From Verrucomicrobiales bacterium (lineage in GTDB: Bacteria; Verrucomicrobiota; Verrucomicrobiia; Verrucomicrobiales; V1-33), in NCBI GenBank assembly GCA_018003315.1, contig JAGNEJ010000017.1, positions 1 through 63,856 on the forward strand: a stretch of DNA of 63,856 bases. Reading direction: 5' to 3'. Below the pieces are notes generated by a model. That model did not search any database. It saw only the letters and a list, made by a program, of their open reading frames with translations, and was not told where the DNA came from. Positions 28,567 to 36,451 of this stretch are shown piece by piece; positions within the stretch are counted from its first letter, which is position 1, and each line of letters starts with the position of its first letter. The position numbers and the translations under genes were made by a program.

Positions 28567-28665
28567 CACTCAGATATCAGCGATCAATGAATCAGAGAGC
28601 GAAGCGGCGGATGGACATGCGGATTGAATCATTGATTTCTGAGTGACGATTTCTGATTTCTGAAT
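28567..28665. repeat. Inverted pair of AT-rich intergenic repeats (R1/R2)
   Basis: R1 (28567-28595) reads CACTCAGATATCAGCGATCA and onward. R2 (28622-28665) contains ATTGATTTCTGAGTGACGAT and is its approximate reverse complement. The pair could fold as an imperfect hairpin just after the VOC gene stop. It belongs to the same repeat family as copies at 30393, 30823-30936 and 31070. Confidence 0.7.
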
Positions 28666-28666
28666 T

Positions 28667-29149
28667 TCACCCACGCACCGCCGCCTCGATGGCCGCCACG
28701 TCGATCTTCCGCATCGTCATCATGACATCGAAGGCACGTTTGGCCACGTCACCGCCGGCCACCATCGCGTCGATCAGCACGCGCGGTGTGATCTGCCAGT
28801 GGATGCCCCACGGGTCTTTGCACCAGCCGCAGTGGCTCTCCTCGCCGCCATTGCCGACGATGGCGTCCCAGTAGCGGTCGGTCTCCGCCTGATCCTCCGT
28901 GGCGATTTGAAATGAGAAGGCATGGCTGTGCTGCGCACTGGGCCCGCCATTGAGGCCGATGCAGGGGATGCCCATCACGGTGAACTCCACGGTCAGCACC
29001 TCGCCCGCTTTGCAGGAGGGATTGTCACTGGGCGCACGATGCACCGCGCCGATGCTGGAGTCCGGAAACGTTGCCGCGTAGAACCGCGCCGCAGCCTCGG
29101 CGTCCTTGTCATACCAGAGGCAGATGGTGTTTTTGGCGGGAGTGCTCAT
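28667..29149 (-). CDS. VOC family protein (PhnB/3-dmu-9_3-mt type)
   Basis: 160 residues with the glyoxalase/bleomycin-resistance fold. TICLWYDKDAEAAARFYAATFPDSSIG is the PhnB-like start, and the second half carries GGEESHCGWCKDPWGIHWQITP. Members are often annotated as 3-demethylubiquinone methyltransferase-like, but enzymatic function is unproven. It overlaps the upstream SRPBCC gene by 4 nt (ATGA), a clear sign of translational coupling, and is last in a four-gene operon. Confidence 0.92.
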   Translation of the reverse strand: MSTPAKNTICLWYDKDAEAAARFYAATFPDSSIGAVHRAPSDNPSCKAGEVLTVEFTVMGIPCIGLNGGPSAQHSHAFSFQIATEDQAETDRYWDAIVGNGGEESHCGWCKDPWGIHWQITPRVLIDAMVAGGDVAKRAFDVMMTMRKIDVAAIEAAVRG

Positions 29150-29568
29150 GGTTGTGATTCAACAAAGGCTTTGAAACGGTCGAGAATGTCCTGCCAGCCG
29201 TTTTTCTGCATCTCGGCAGAGTTTTGATCTTCGGCATCAAAGGACTCGGTCACCCGGCAACCACCCTGAACGGCCTCAAAGCGGATCACCACTTTGCGCG
29301 CATCGCCGAGCGAGCAGGCGATCAATGAGTGCAAGATGACCTCCGTGTAGGTGCCGGCGAAGTCGAAGCCGAAGCTGCCATCTCTGGCCTCCATGCGGGC
29401 GCTGAAGGCGCCTCCCACTCGAAGGTCGTTGCTGGCATGGGGGCAGTGCCAGGCGTCCAACGCGGCGTTCCACTGCATGATGGACTCCGGCGTCGTCCAG
29501 TGGTGCCAGACTTTGGCCACCGGCGCGAGCAAGGTGGTCTCGATGGTGATGGTAATCGGTGATGACAT
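29146..29568 (-). CDS. SRPBCC (AHSA1-like) family protein
   Basis: 140 residues of the START/Bet v1-like AHSA1 group. The start ITIETTLLAPVAKVWHHWTTPESIMQWN is typical, and the end ESFDAEDQNSAEMQKNGWQDILDRFKAFVE is the usual C-terminal helix. These proteins have a hydrophobic cavity; functions are mostly unknown. It sits between DUF1428 and VOC genes with 18 bp and -4 bp spacing. Neighbouring VOC and SRPBCC genes are a common pairing in soil bacteria. Confidence 0.92.
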   Translation of the reverse strand: MSSPITITIETTLLAPVAKVWHHWTTPESIMQWNAALDAWHCPHASNDLRVGGAFSARMEARDGSFGFDFAGTYTEVILHSLIACSLGDARKVVIRFEAVQGGCRVTESFDAEDQNSAEMQKNGWQDILDRFKAFVESQP

Positions 29569-29586
29569 GGTGAGACAGGTGGGGAG

Positions 29587-29958
29587 TCACTCGCGGACAA
29601 GGGCTTTGAATCCGCCGAAGGCCATGCGCTTGCAGTCGAAGATGGCGGCTGTGGCGGGGCACATGGCGGCGAGGCGTTCATCGGCCATGATTTTGGCATT
29701 GGCGGCATCGCGGGCCTCGCGGTCGGCAAAAACGGCCCAGGCGAAGATCACGGTCTCGTCCTCTTTCGCATCGGCGGCGCTGACGAAGGAGCGGCAGAAG
29801 CCGGTCGTGAGATCATCGGCGGCGCATTCGGTGTATTGCAGCGCGCCGTGCTCGATCCAGATGGCGGCGGCTTGTTGCGCGGCTTGGCGGTATTCCTCGA
29901 TCTTGGCCTTCGGGATGGGCAGCAGGAAGCCGTCGATGTAGGTGCCGGGTAGTTTCAT
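29587..29958 (-). CDS. DUF1428 family protein
   Basis: 123 residues. The start YIDGFLLPIPKAKIEEYRQAA and later CKRMAFGGFKALV match the DUF1428 (YbaA-like) dimeric alpha/beta-barrel family of unknown function. The longer frame to 30177 is a shadow of the upstream VOC gene. It follows that gene by 17 bp. Confidence 0.92.
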   Translation of the reverse strand: MKLPGTYIDGFLLPIPKAKIEEYRQAAQQAAAIWIEHGALQYTECAADDLTTGFCRSFVSAADAKEDETVIFAWAVFADREARDAANAKIMADERLAAMCPATAAIFDCKRMAFGGFKALVRE

Positions 29959-29975
29959 GGTGGTGAAGCAAGGTG

Positions 29976-30374
29976 CTATTTCATCGAATGCAGGCCGATC
30001 ATGTTCCCCTCGGTGTCGATGATGAGGGCGATGTGACCGTAGGGCGCGATGGAGAACTTTTCGCGGAAGACCTGGCCGCCCGCCGCCGCGACGCGGGATG
30101 CTTCCACAGCGCAGTCTTCGCAGTGAAAATAGATCAAAGTGCCGCCCGCGCCGGGCTTGAAGCCCTCCATCCGGCAAAGCGTGCCGCCGATGCCGCGGAC
30201 GGGATTCTCCAGATCGCAGGGGAACATGAGCATCTCAAAGCCGCCATCCATGCCATCGGGATTGGGCAGCGGCTGGAACTCGATGGCGAGCATGGTTTCG
30301 TAAAAGGCACGGGCGCGGGCCATGTCAGAGACATAGATTTCAAACCAGCCGACGGGATTGTGTTTGGGTGTCAT
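29976..30374 (-). CDS. VOC family glyoxalase-like protein
   Basis: 132 residues. NPVGWFEIYVSDMARARAFYE is the classic VOC start, and the second beta-alpha-beta module ends FSIAPYGHIALIIDTEGNMIGLHS with a conserved Glu. It is probably a metal-dependent lyase, isomerase or binding protein; the substrate is unknown. It is first gene of the VOC/DUF1428/SRPBCC/VOC operon, and its promoter should lie in the repeat-containing stretch right of 30374. Confidence 0.92.
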   Translation of the reverse strand: MTPKHNPVGWFEIYVSDMARARAFYETMLAIEFQPLPNPDGMDGGFEMLMFPCDLENPVRGIGGTLCRMEGFKPGAGGTLIYFHCEDCAVEASRVAAAGGQVFREKFSIAPYGHIALIIDTEGNMIGLHSMK

Positions 30375-30392
30375 GGCGTGGATGGAGGTTGA

Positions 30393-30436
30393 GTAATTGA
30401 TTTCTGACCTACGATTTCTGATTTTTGATTTGGCTC
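30393..30436. repeat. AT-rich intergenic repeat copy R3
   Basis: Contains ATTGATTTCTGACCTACGAT followed by TTCTGATTTTTGATTTGG. It overlaps the last codons of the restored four-helix-bundle reading frame and lies just upstream of the VOC operon. It is closely similar to R4 at 30823. Confidence 0.7.
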
Positions 30437-30770
30437 GTTGAGGCCGTCTTCAGGCTGGTGACAAAGATGGAAATGAATTCATCGCATTCTTTGACAATGT
30501 CGCCGAGGCGGCCCTTGGCAGCATGGGCTTGCGTTCGATGATTTTGAGCCAAATGAACGTCTCGCGCAGCTCTTTGAGGGAGACTTTGAGTTTATGGACA
30601 AAGTCGGCGCGTGCTTCGCCATAGTTCGGCGCTGGCGCTGTGCCCGCACGAACGAGCTGATTTGCGATGTGCTTGCCCGCTTTGGTGTCAGGCAAGGCTT
30701 CCACGACGGTGATGACTCGCACCGCGAAATCAATCAGCCGGTCTTCAAGTTTGTTGGCTTTTTCGTCCAT
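30409..30770 (-). pseudogene. Four-helix-bundle (S23 / IVP-like) protein gene with a frameshift
   Basis: MDEKANKLEDRLIDFAVRV and IANQLVRAGTAPAPNYGEARA, then LKELRETFIWLKIIERKPMLP, match the four-helix-bundle family first known from 23S rRNA intervening sequences and related to DGR Avd proteins. After MLP the frame turns to nonsense. Shifting by one base restores KGRLGDIVKECDEFISIF and VTSLKTA, the expected C-terminus, ending at 30409. The simplest explanation is a lost A near 30514-30517. Either the gene is inactive or the assembly has an error there. The intact frame would be about 120 residues. Confidence 0.85.
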
Positions 30771-30822
30771 GAGAAAAGTCTGCAACCTATGGTTCAACGG
30801 ACATCTATCGCGTTCTCCAGAG

Positions 30823-30936
30823 GATTCATTGATTTCTGACCTGCGATTTCTGGTTTTTGATTTGGTGTTCAGCCAAGGTTCGCTTGCCTCGGGAAAATCA
30901 AAAATCTTCACTCAGAAATCAGCAATCAGTTAATCA
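30823..30936. repeat. Convergent pair of AT-rich repeats (R4/R5)
   Basis: R4 (30823-30867) contains CATTGATTTCTGACCTGCGA. R5 (30894-30936) contains TTCACTCAGAAATCAGCAAT and runs in the opposite orientation. Together they flank a 26-bp spacer and can pair. They sit between the four-helix-bundle gene and a coding relic, and form the leader of the former. Confidence 0.7.
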
Positions 30937-31069
30937 ACTCCCATGTCCTTCACGTCCGCCGTCGGGCGGCAAAGATCGGCGATGGGGCGCACCTCGACCT
31001 GCGCGCCATGGGCGAGGAAGAAATCAGTAATCGCTTGGTCAGTGGTGCCGCTGAAGTGACGTTCCAGAG
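30930..31069 (-). pseudogene. Short unidentified coding relic
   Basis: On the minus strand this stretch reads HFSGTTDQAITDFFLAHGA, QVEVRPIADLCRPTADV and KDMGVD before a stop. The composition is protein-like, unlike its other frames, but it has no start codon of its own, because the upstream frame runs into repeat R6. I do not recognise the family. It may be the tail of a gene truncated when the repeat cassette moved in. The shared leader TCCTCTGGA next to the repeat also occurs upstream of the four-helix-bundle gene. Confidence 0.4.
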
Positions 31070-31110
31070 GACGAATCGATTTCTGAGTGGCGGTTTTGGA
31101 TTTCGGAGCA
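31070..31110. repeat. AT-rich repeat copy R6 (degenerate)
   Basis: Contains AATCGATTTCTGAGTGGCGG followed by a GGATTTCGG stretch, a diverged copy of the R2/R3/R4 type. It is immediately downstream of the lipoprotein gene stop at 31114. Confidence 0.55.
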
Positions 31111-31113
31111 AGA

Positions 31114-31641
31114 CTACTGCCGGGTGAAGACCACGGGCGGGCCGCAGGGGCAGAGTTTGCCGTTTTCCATGGCCACACCGGCCAGCTTGAAGTGATTCGC
31201 ATCGAGGAAGGTGTAGGTGGCGCCGTGCATGTGCTTGTCTTTGGCGACATTCAGGCCGGGCGTGGGCACCAGATCAAAGGTGAGCGAGTCGGCGGTGGCC
31301 TTCGCCAGCTTCATGCGCGGCTGGTTCCGCAGCATGCAGTAGTGGGTCATCGTCAACTTGCCATTCACGTCGTGATAGACACTGAGCATCTCCATCGGCG
31401 TGCCTTGGGCGAAACGCTCCTCGATCACGGAATCTCCGGCGATGAGGCGGAACTCGGTGTTCATCTTCCCCATCTCGGGGGATTCGCCGGACCATTTGCC
31501 GACGAGGGATTTCATGCGCTCAAATTCGGCGGAGCCTTTGTGAGGCGGCATGGCGGCACCGGCGTTGGACGCAGGCTTGCCGGTTTGACATGAGGTGAGC
31601 GCCGCGCAGGCGGCGAGGGTGAGAAGCAGTGGAAGTTTCAT
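31114..31641 (-). CDS. Lipocalin-like / DUF1579-type lipoprotein
   Basis: 175 residues. The lipoprotein signal ends in LTSC. The mature protein contains FERMKSLVGKWSGESP and FRLIAGDSVIEERF, then a series of beta strands, as in DUF1579/lipocalin-like small-molecule binding barrels. It is probably lipid-anchored in the envelope. The ATG was chosen at the signal peptide; the longer frame to 31824 enters the hairpin-rich non-coding block. Confidence 0.85.
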   Translation of the reverse strand: MKLPLLLTLAACAALTSCQTGKPASNAGAAMPPHKGSAEFERMKSLVGKWSGESPEMGKMNTEFRLIAGDSVIEERFAQGTPMEMLSVYHDVNGKLTMTHYCMLRNQPRMKLAKATADSLTFDLVPTPGLNVAKDKHMHGATYTFLDANHFKLAGVAMENGKLCPCGPPVVFTRQ

Positions 31642-32221
31642 TGTTGGCTTAGCGCAGGCAGGTTCAGGGATGAAGAGAGAGTTAGAGAATGGACGATATT
31701 GGATCTCCGGCGAGCACACGACAACCGTTTTATTTTCCCGTCCTGGCGAACGGGCCGCATGATTACGGCATTGGATGACGGACTTGGGAGGAACTGGGGA
31801 AGGCGGCAGCGTCGCCCTTTGCATGGGGGTGCGGTTTCTTCAGGCCAGAGTGGTCCGATGCACCGCGCACGGCATACCGGATTTCGTGCGGCACCGGCAG
31901 CCTCCATGGGCAACAGCGCCTGGCACCCTCCCCGGAATGGATTGGGGTGGGCTGCGCGGAAAAGCGCCATGTGGCGCGTACAATCCTTGACCCGAGCGCC
32001 GAATGCCTCGGTCAGAGCCCCGCACAGAGGACTGTGCGGACCACTTTGGGAGTGCATTTCGTTTGGCTTGCGTTGTCGTCGCGTGGGCTCTCGCAAGCGT
32101 GCCTGGCCCAGTGTGGGTCATCCCCAAAATTGGCGAGTGGCGGGGGAAGGAACTGCGCTTTATGGTGTTGGATGCCACAGATGGCACCGCTCTGGACACC
32201 ACCTGATGACCCTTCTACGCC
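31642..32221. other. Non-coding stretch with a block of three strong hairpins
   Basis: No convincing gene in 580 bp. At 31964-32039 three stem-loops follow each other: GCGCC-ATGT-GGCGC (31964-31977), GACCCGAG / CTCGGTC (31989-32013) and CCGCACAG-AGGA-CTGTGCGG (32020-32039). ORFs in all frames here are Arg/Pro/Ser-rich and look spurious. It may be a structured RNA or a dispersed intergenic repeat. Confidence 0.5.
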
Positions 32222-32590
32222 ATGCAATCTCAAGCCAGCACGATCGATGCCTATCTGAATGAGCTGACGCCGGACCGGCGCGCCGCCGTGGAAGCGCTGC
32301 GTGGCCTCATCCACCGGGTGGCGCCTGGAACGGTGGAGGCCATGCAATACGGGCTGCCTGCATTCGGAGATCTCTGCGCACTCGCCTCGCAGAAGGACTA
32401 TTTGTCGCTCTACGTCTGCGAGGGCGATGTCGTGAAAGCGCACCTCGCCGATTTGGGCAAGGTGAACTGCGGCAAGGGCTGCATCCGCTTCAAACGACTC
32501 GCCGATCTGAATCTGGGCGCGGTTGAGCGCATCTTGCGGGATATTTTGCAGCTGCGAAAGCAGGGCATCGGTCCCAGTTGCTCGCGGTGA
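32222..32590 (+). CDS. DUF1801 (YdhG-like) protein
   Basis: 122 residues. TIDAYLNELTPDRRAAVEALRGLIHRVAPGTVEAMQYGLPAF is the DUF1801 signature, and YLSLYVCEGDVVKAHLADLGKVNCGKGCIRFK continues the frataxin-like alpha/beta fold. The family includes the Bacillus iron chaperone Fra, but most members are uncharacterised. It is convergent with the MOSC gene, 34 bp away. Confidence 0.92.
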   Translation: MQSQASTIDAYLNELTPDRRAAVEALRGLIHRVAPGTVEAMQYGLPAFGDLCALASQKDYLSLYVCEGDVVKAHLADLGKVNCGKGCIRFKRLADLNLGAVERILRDILQLRKQGIGPSCSR

Positions 32591-32624
32591 AGTGCGCGGA
32601 GTGACTGTGCGGGCAGCGGGGTGC

Positions 32625-33323
32625 TCATGGCTGTGTTTGGCGGGCCTGGGAGGAGTCCGCGGCACCGGCAGCGCGGGCGGAGAGGGTGCGCAGCCAACTG
32701 GCGGAGAGTGCTGGGCAGGCGGCGAGTGCGGCGGCCGCATCACGGTCGTTCTTTTGCCGATGCATGATGGTGTTGGCAACGGCAACCGTCCACTGGGGAT
32801 GCGGGCGGTGGTGCAAACGGAGGGTGGTGCCAGCGGATATTTGTCCGGCTTGCAGGACGCGGAAATACCAGCCGGTGCGACCGGTCTGCTCCGCCTGCAT
32901 GGCGAGGTCCTGTACCCGCCAGCGGCGGGCGAGTTTCCAACAGGGCTGCCGCGGCTGGCTGATCTGGAATACCGCCCCGCTGGCGGCGTGAAACACGTCG
33001 CCAATGCACACGGCATCCTCGATGCATCCCTGCGTGGAGAAATTTTCTCCAAAGCTGCCGTGCTCCAACCGCAGCGGGGCGAGCACTGCATTCCAGTAGG
33101 CGAGATGTTCTGTGGGATAGACGCAGAGCGCCTTGTCCGGACCGCCGTGGTTCACCAGGTCGGCCTGGCTGTCGCCCGCCAGTCCGACCGGACCTGCCAG
33201 CACGGAGCCAAGATGCGGCGTTTTCAGAAAACCGGTGCGCCAAGGCCGGTCCCACCAGGCGTCGCTGCCAATGGCGGGGATGTCCACGACAGGGCCGCAA
33301 TGGATCGAGAGCAGCGTCAGCAT
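32625..33323 (-). CDS. MOSC domain protein (YiiM-like)
   Basis: 232 residues. FLKTPHLGSVLAGPVGLAGDSQADLVNHGGPDKALCVYP is the MOSC start with the YiiM/MosC-type HGG motif, followed by GSFGENFSTQG and the conserved cysteine in QPRQPCWKLARR that would bind the molybdenum cofactor. The C-terminal 3-alpha domain is present. It is probably a Moco-dependent reductase of N-hydroxylated compounds, with an unknown electron donor. Start at the ATG at 33323; the upstream frame to 33383 is not convincing. Confidence 0.9.
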   Translation of the reverse strand: MLTLLSIHCGPVVDIPAIGSDAWWDRPWRTGFLKTPHLGSVLAGPVGLAGDSQADLVNHGGPDKALCVYPTEHLAYWNAVLAPLRLEHGSFGENFSTQGCIEDAVCIGDVFHAASGAVFQISQPRQPCWKLARRWRVQDLAMQAEQTGRTGWYFRVLQAGQISAGTTLRLHHRPHPQWTVAVANTIMHRQKNDRDAAAALAACPALSASWLRTLSARAAGAADSSQARQTQP

Positions 33324-33697
33324 GAAGGCGGCAGGGATTGCCCGGCGGCTTGATTCAGGCCGTGCAGGGGGATGATGAGGCAAGTGGACATGCGGACAGT
33401 GTCGGGGTCAGGAGCGATTTGTCACGCGGGCGATTGGCGGTGGATGACAGGCCTCAACGACCATGCTCGTTCGGTTTTCTGGAAAGGCACCCGGCCGCAC
33501 CGCATCTGCGTGGGGTTTTCATCCTGGATCATGCCTGTGGACGCAATTCGGCTCCGAATCGTCAGGGAAAACTTCACCGTCGCCAGGAAATTCAGGGCAC
33601 ATTTTTGCCAAATGGAGATTCTAATCTTGCCACTTTTGCGCGACTGCATACGATGCGGGCACGCACTCTTTGCCAACCACACTTCACTCTAGAATAT
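33324..33697. other. Intergenic region upstream of the coiled-coil gene
   Basis: 374 bp without a convincing gene. It must contain the promoters of the divergent MOSC and coiled-coil genes; a candidate for the latter is at 33627-33654. The reading frame of the coiled-coil gene is open through it but has non-coding composition. Confidence 0.4.
33627..33654 (+). promoter_or_regulatory. Candidate sigma-70-type promoter
   Basis: TTGCCA (33627-33632), a 16-bp spacer and TACGAT (33649-33654) lie 44 bp before the coiled-coil gene ATG. Only consensus resemblance supports it. Confidence 0.35.
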
Positions 33698-34996
33698 ATG
33701 TCGAACCAAGCATGTGAGAAGCCCGCACTGGGCCGTTGGACGATTCTGGGCATCGTCGCCGGAGTTTTCCTCATGGGAGTCACCGCCACCCGGCAGCAGA
33801 ATCTGATGTCGGAGAACCGAGGCCTCGAAGCCACCATCGTCTCACGCGAGAAACAGATCGTTTCCCTGACCACAGTCATTGGGGAAACCAACACCAAGCT
33901 GGAGCATGAAAAGCAGGTGACGGCGGCCTTGAGTGCGGACAAAGCCGCGCTGATCACCGCGACCGAACGGCTCGGCGGCATGATCCAGGAGCGTGACGGC
34001 AAGATCAGCGGTCTGACGGGAGAACTCGACAAGACCAGCAAAAACCTCGCCTCCATGACGGAAAAAGCGGGTGGGCTGGAGCGGGACCTCGCCGCTTCCC
34101 GCAAAAATGAGGAAATCCTCAAGGGAGACGTTGCTGCCGGCCTCAAGCGGGAGGACACGCTCAAGGGCGTGGTCGCGACGCTGGAAAAAACCAAGGCCGA
34201 TCTTGCTGCGACCGTGACTGCCAAGGATCAACAGCTTGCAAAATTGGACGGGGAAAAAGCGCTGCTGACCAAAAACCTCGCGGCCAACGCAGAGGCCTTG
34301 GTCGTCGCTACCCGCCGCGAGGAAGCGCTGAAAGCCGACATTCTGGCCGGGATCCAGCGGGAAGGGAACATGGCAAAGAACGGCACGCAAAAGGAGGAAT
34401 CGCTGGCCGCGATCAACAAGTCGCTCGCCACCGAACAGGAGAAGAGTTCCTCCCTGTCGAAAATCAACGAGCAGGTCTTGAAGGAAATCGCAGCCATCAA
34501 AGCGGAGCGCGAAGCCATGCTGAAGGACCTGACCAACGCCAAAAAGGCGGTTGATTCGCTCAATCAGGAGAAAACCCAATTGGTGGCGAACCGCGAGGAA
34601 CTCGTGAAAAAACTGGGTGAACTGGACAAACAGATGAAGCAACTGATGGAACAGAACAAAACCCAGCAGAATGCCAACCAGAGTCTGCAGCAGCAAAAGG
34701 AGGAGATGGATGGCAGGATGAAGGCCCTGGGCAGCCAGGCGGAGGAGGCGGGCCGTCAAGTGGCGGATCTGACCGCGGATCGGAAGGCACAGAATGAAAA
34801 AATCGTTCTCATCAGCCAGGAACGCGACACCCTGCGGGCGGAACGGGACCAGCTGTCCAATGCCTGCAACGAACTCATGAAAAAACTCGGTGAAATCTCC
34901 GCACAGGTCAAAACGCTGCAGAGTGATTTTCTCACTTTGAAAAAGCTGAAAGAAGAGGCCCGGGCCACCCTGACTTCGCCAGCAGTGCTGCCCTGA
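33698..34996 (+). CDS. Membrane-anchored long coiled-coil protein
   Basis: 432 residues. A short N-terminus precedes one transmembrane helix (WTILGIVAGVFLMGVTA), and then about 370 residues of almost unbroken heptad-rich coiled coil (many Lys/Glu/Gln, no proline until the last residues). No domain is recognised. Such proteins act as spacers or scaffolds at the envelope; a specific role is not shown. The start is the ATG just before the helix; the frame is open upstream to 33338 but reads as non-coding. An intrinsic terminator follows the gene. Confidence 0.85.
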   Translation: MSNQACEKPALGRWTILGIVAGVFLMGVTATRQQNLMSENRGLEATIVSREKQIVSLTTVIGETNTKLEHEKQVTAALSADKAALITATERLGGMIQERDGKISGLTGELDKTSKNLASMTEKAGGLERDLAASRKNEEILKGDVAAGLKREDTLKGVVATLEKTKADLAATVTAKDQQLAKLDGEKALLTKNLAANAEALVVATRREEALKADILAGIQREGNMAKNGTQKEESLAAINKSLATEQEKSSSLSKINEQVLKEIAAIKAEREAMLKDLTNAKKAVDSLNQEKTQLVANREELVKKLGELDKQMKQLMEQNKTQQNANQSLQQQKEEMDGRMKALGSQAEEAGRQVADLTADRKAQNEKIVLISQERDTLRAERDQLSNACNELMKKLGEISAQVKTLQSDFLTLKKLKEEARATLTSPAVLP

Positions 34997-35027
34997 GACG
35001 TTAGGCCAGGTGCCTTGGTTTGCTGCG

Positions 35028-35058
35028 CGCCTCCGGTTTCGACCGGAGGCGTTTTTTT
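35028..35058 (+). terminator. Intrinsic terminator of the coiled-coil gene
   Basis: Perfect 10-bp stem CGCCTCCGGT / ACCGGAGGCG with a TTCG tetraloop, followed by seven T residues. It begins 31 nt after the stop codon, a textbook Rho-independent terminator. Confidence 0.93.
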
Positions 35059-35307
35059 GGGGTGCGGCTGGCGGATCGGCATTCCCTTGGAAGTTCAAGT
35101 GCAGGGCACCTCCGGCAAGGACTTCCGCTGCGGGTCAGCGTCTGAAGGAAGCCGGAAGCGAGATTTCACCCCTTGTTTTTCAAGGGTGAAAATTCCAAAC
35201 GTCCGCTTTTCGGACGCATGACCGGGTGCGGTGAATTTTTGAATTTTAGACAAACGAAGCGGGAGCCTGCGCCTCTGTCTTTGCAACACGCAACCTTATA
35301 TTCACTC
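35059..35307. other. Leader region of the HtrA-like gene with two hairpins
   Basis: Two stem-loops lie in the leader: TTTCACCCCTTG / CAAGGGTGAAA with a one-base bulge (35164-35191) and CGTCCG / CGGACG (35199-35215). Neither has a T run on the + strand. They may be 5'UTR structures; no known riboswitch was recognised. Confidence 0.4.
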
Positions 35308-36396
35308 ATGAAATCACCCATTAAACCATCCATCGCCGCCCTTTGTTTCGCAGGGGCCTTTTCACTGATGCCTGCGGTCGCGCTGGCGGACGCCACGCAG
35401 ATTCTCAAGGACCGGCAGGAAAAAATCCTGCAGGTGGTGGGAGCGTCCAGCAAGGCCGTCGTCGGCATGAACGGGATCGGCAGCGGCGTCATCGTCTCCA
35501 AGGACGGACTCATTCTCACCGCTGGGCATGTGATGGATGCACTGGCTGGATTGCGCAAAAATTCGGAAGGCGAATTCAACGTGACCCTCGCCGATGGCAA
35601 AACCGTGAAGGCCAAGCCGCTCGGACGCAATCGCAACCGCGACGCCGCCCTGGCCCAGATCACCACCAAGGGGGAATACCCTTTTGCCGAAATGGCGGAC
35701 CCTGCGGGCATCAAGGAGGGCGACTGGGTCGTGGCCATGGGGCATCCGGGCGGCTATCAGGTGGACCGCACGGCTCCGGTGCGGGTAGGCCGCTTGTGGA
35801 AGAAGGATGACAAATCCTATTTCCGCAGCGACTGCACGGTGAGCGGAGGGGATTCCGGCGGACCGCTGTTTAATTTGGAAGGCAAGGTCATCGGCATCCA
35901 CAGCAGCATTGGGCAGGGTTTGGAGGAAAACCGCCACGTGCCGATCGGCGCCTTCAAGGAAAGCTGGGAGCGCATGGCCAAGGGCGACGTCTGGGGGCAA
36001 CTGGGCAAGCTCATGCCCGAACTGGCCCCGTTCGACCGGGGACATGGTCCTCGGAAAGCCGAGGAAAAGGATGCTCCTCCGCAAGACCCTGCACCGCGCC
36101 TGGAAAAGGACGCACCGAAGGAGGCTCCGGCAGGCGCTCGTCCTTTCCTTGGAATCCGCATGTCTCCTGTAGATGATGGCGGAGTCGAGGTGACCGAGGT
36201 CAGTGCCAGTTCGCCCGCGGCAGAGGCGGGATTAAGTCCGAAGGACCTGATCACCAAAGTTGACGGCAAAAGCGTGGAATCCGTCGATGCCATGGCGGAA
36301 TTGGTTGGAGCCCGCAAGCCAGGTGACAAGCTCAAGCTCTCGGTCAACCGTGGAAACGAACAAAAAGAAATCGAAGTCACTCTTGGGAAACGCTGA
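35308..36396 (+). CDS. Secreted trypsin-like serine protease with PDZ domain (HtrA/Deg-like)
   Basis: 362 residues. A signal peptide (cleavage near ALA, residue 27) precedes a trypsin-like domain with an intact triad: His74 in TAGHV, Asp112 in RDAAL and Ser183 in GGDSGGPL. A Pro/Glu/Lys-rich linker follows, then one PDZ domain (about 275-362, GIRMSPVDDGGVEVTEV). It is likely a periplasmic quality-control protease. It is followed 55 bp later by a related protein that has lost the catalytic residues, so the two probably work together. Confidence 0.93.
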   Translation: MKSPIKPSIAALCFAGAFSLMPAVALADATQILKDRQEKILQVVGASSKAVVGMNGIGSGVIVSKDGLILTAGHVMDALAGLRKNSEGEFNVTLADGKTVKAKPLGRNRNRDAALAQITTKGEYPFAEMADPAGIKEGDWVVAMGHPGGYQVDRTAPVRVGRLWKKDDKSYFRSDCTVSGGDSGGPLFNLEGKVIGIHSSIGQGLEENRHVPIGAFKESWERMAKGDVWGQLGKLMPELAPFDRGHGPRKAEEKDAPPQDPAPRLEKDAPKEAPAGARPFLGIRMSPVDDGGVEVTEVSASSPAAEAGLSPKDLITKVDGKSVESVDAMAELVGARKPGDKLKLSVNRGNEQKEIEVTLGKR

Positions 36397-36451
36397 TTGT
36401 TCCAGGCAACGACCACTTTCTCTACAACCATATTCGCATTCAAAACTCACC

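Noticed and set aside
31638-32096. Minus-strand ORF of 152 codons upstream of the lipoprotein
   Set aside because: Low-complexity, Arg/Pro/Ser-rich translation across the three hairpins; more likely a non-coding element.
32003-32206. Small + strand ORF with a protein-like end
   Set aside because: The first half covers the hairpin block and is Arg/Ser-rich; no Shine-Dalgarno or family match was recognised.
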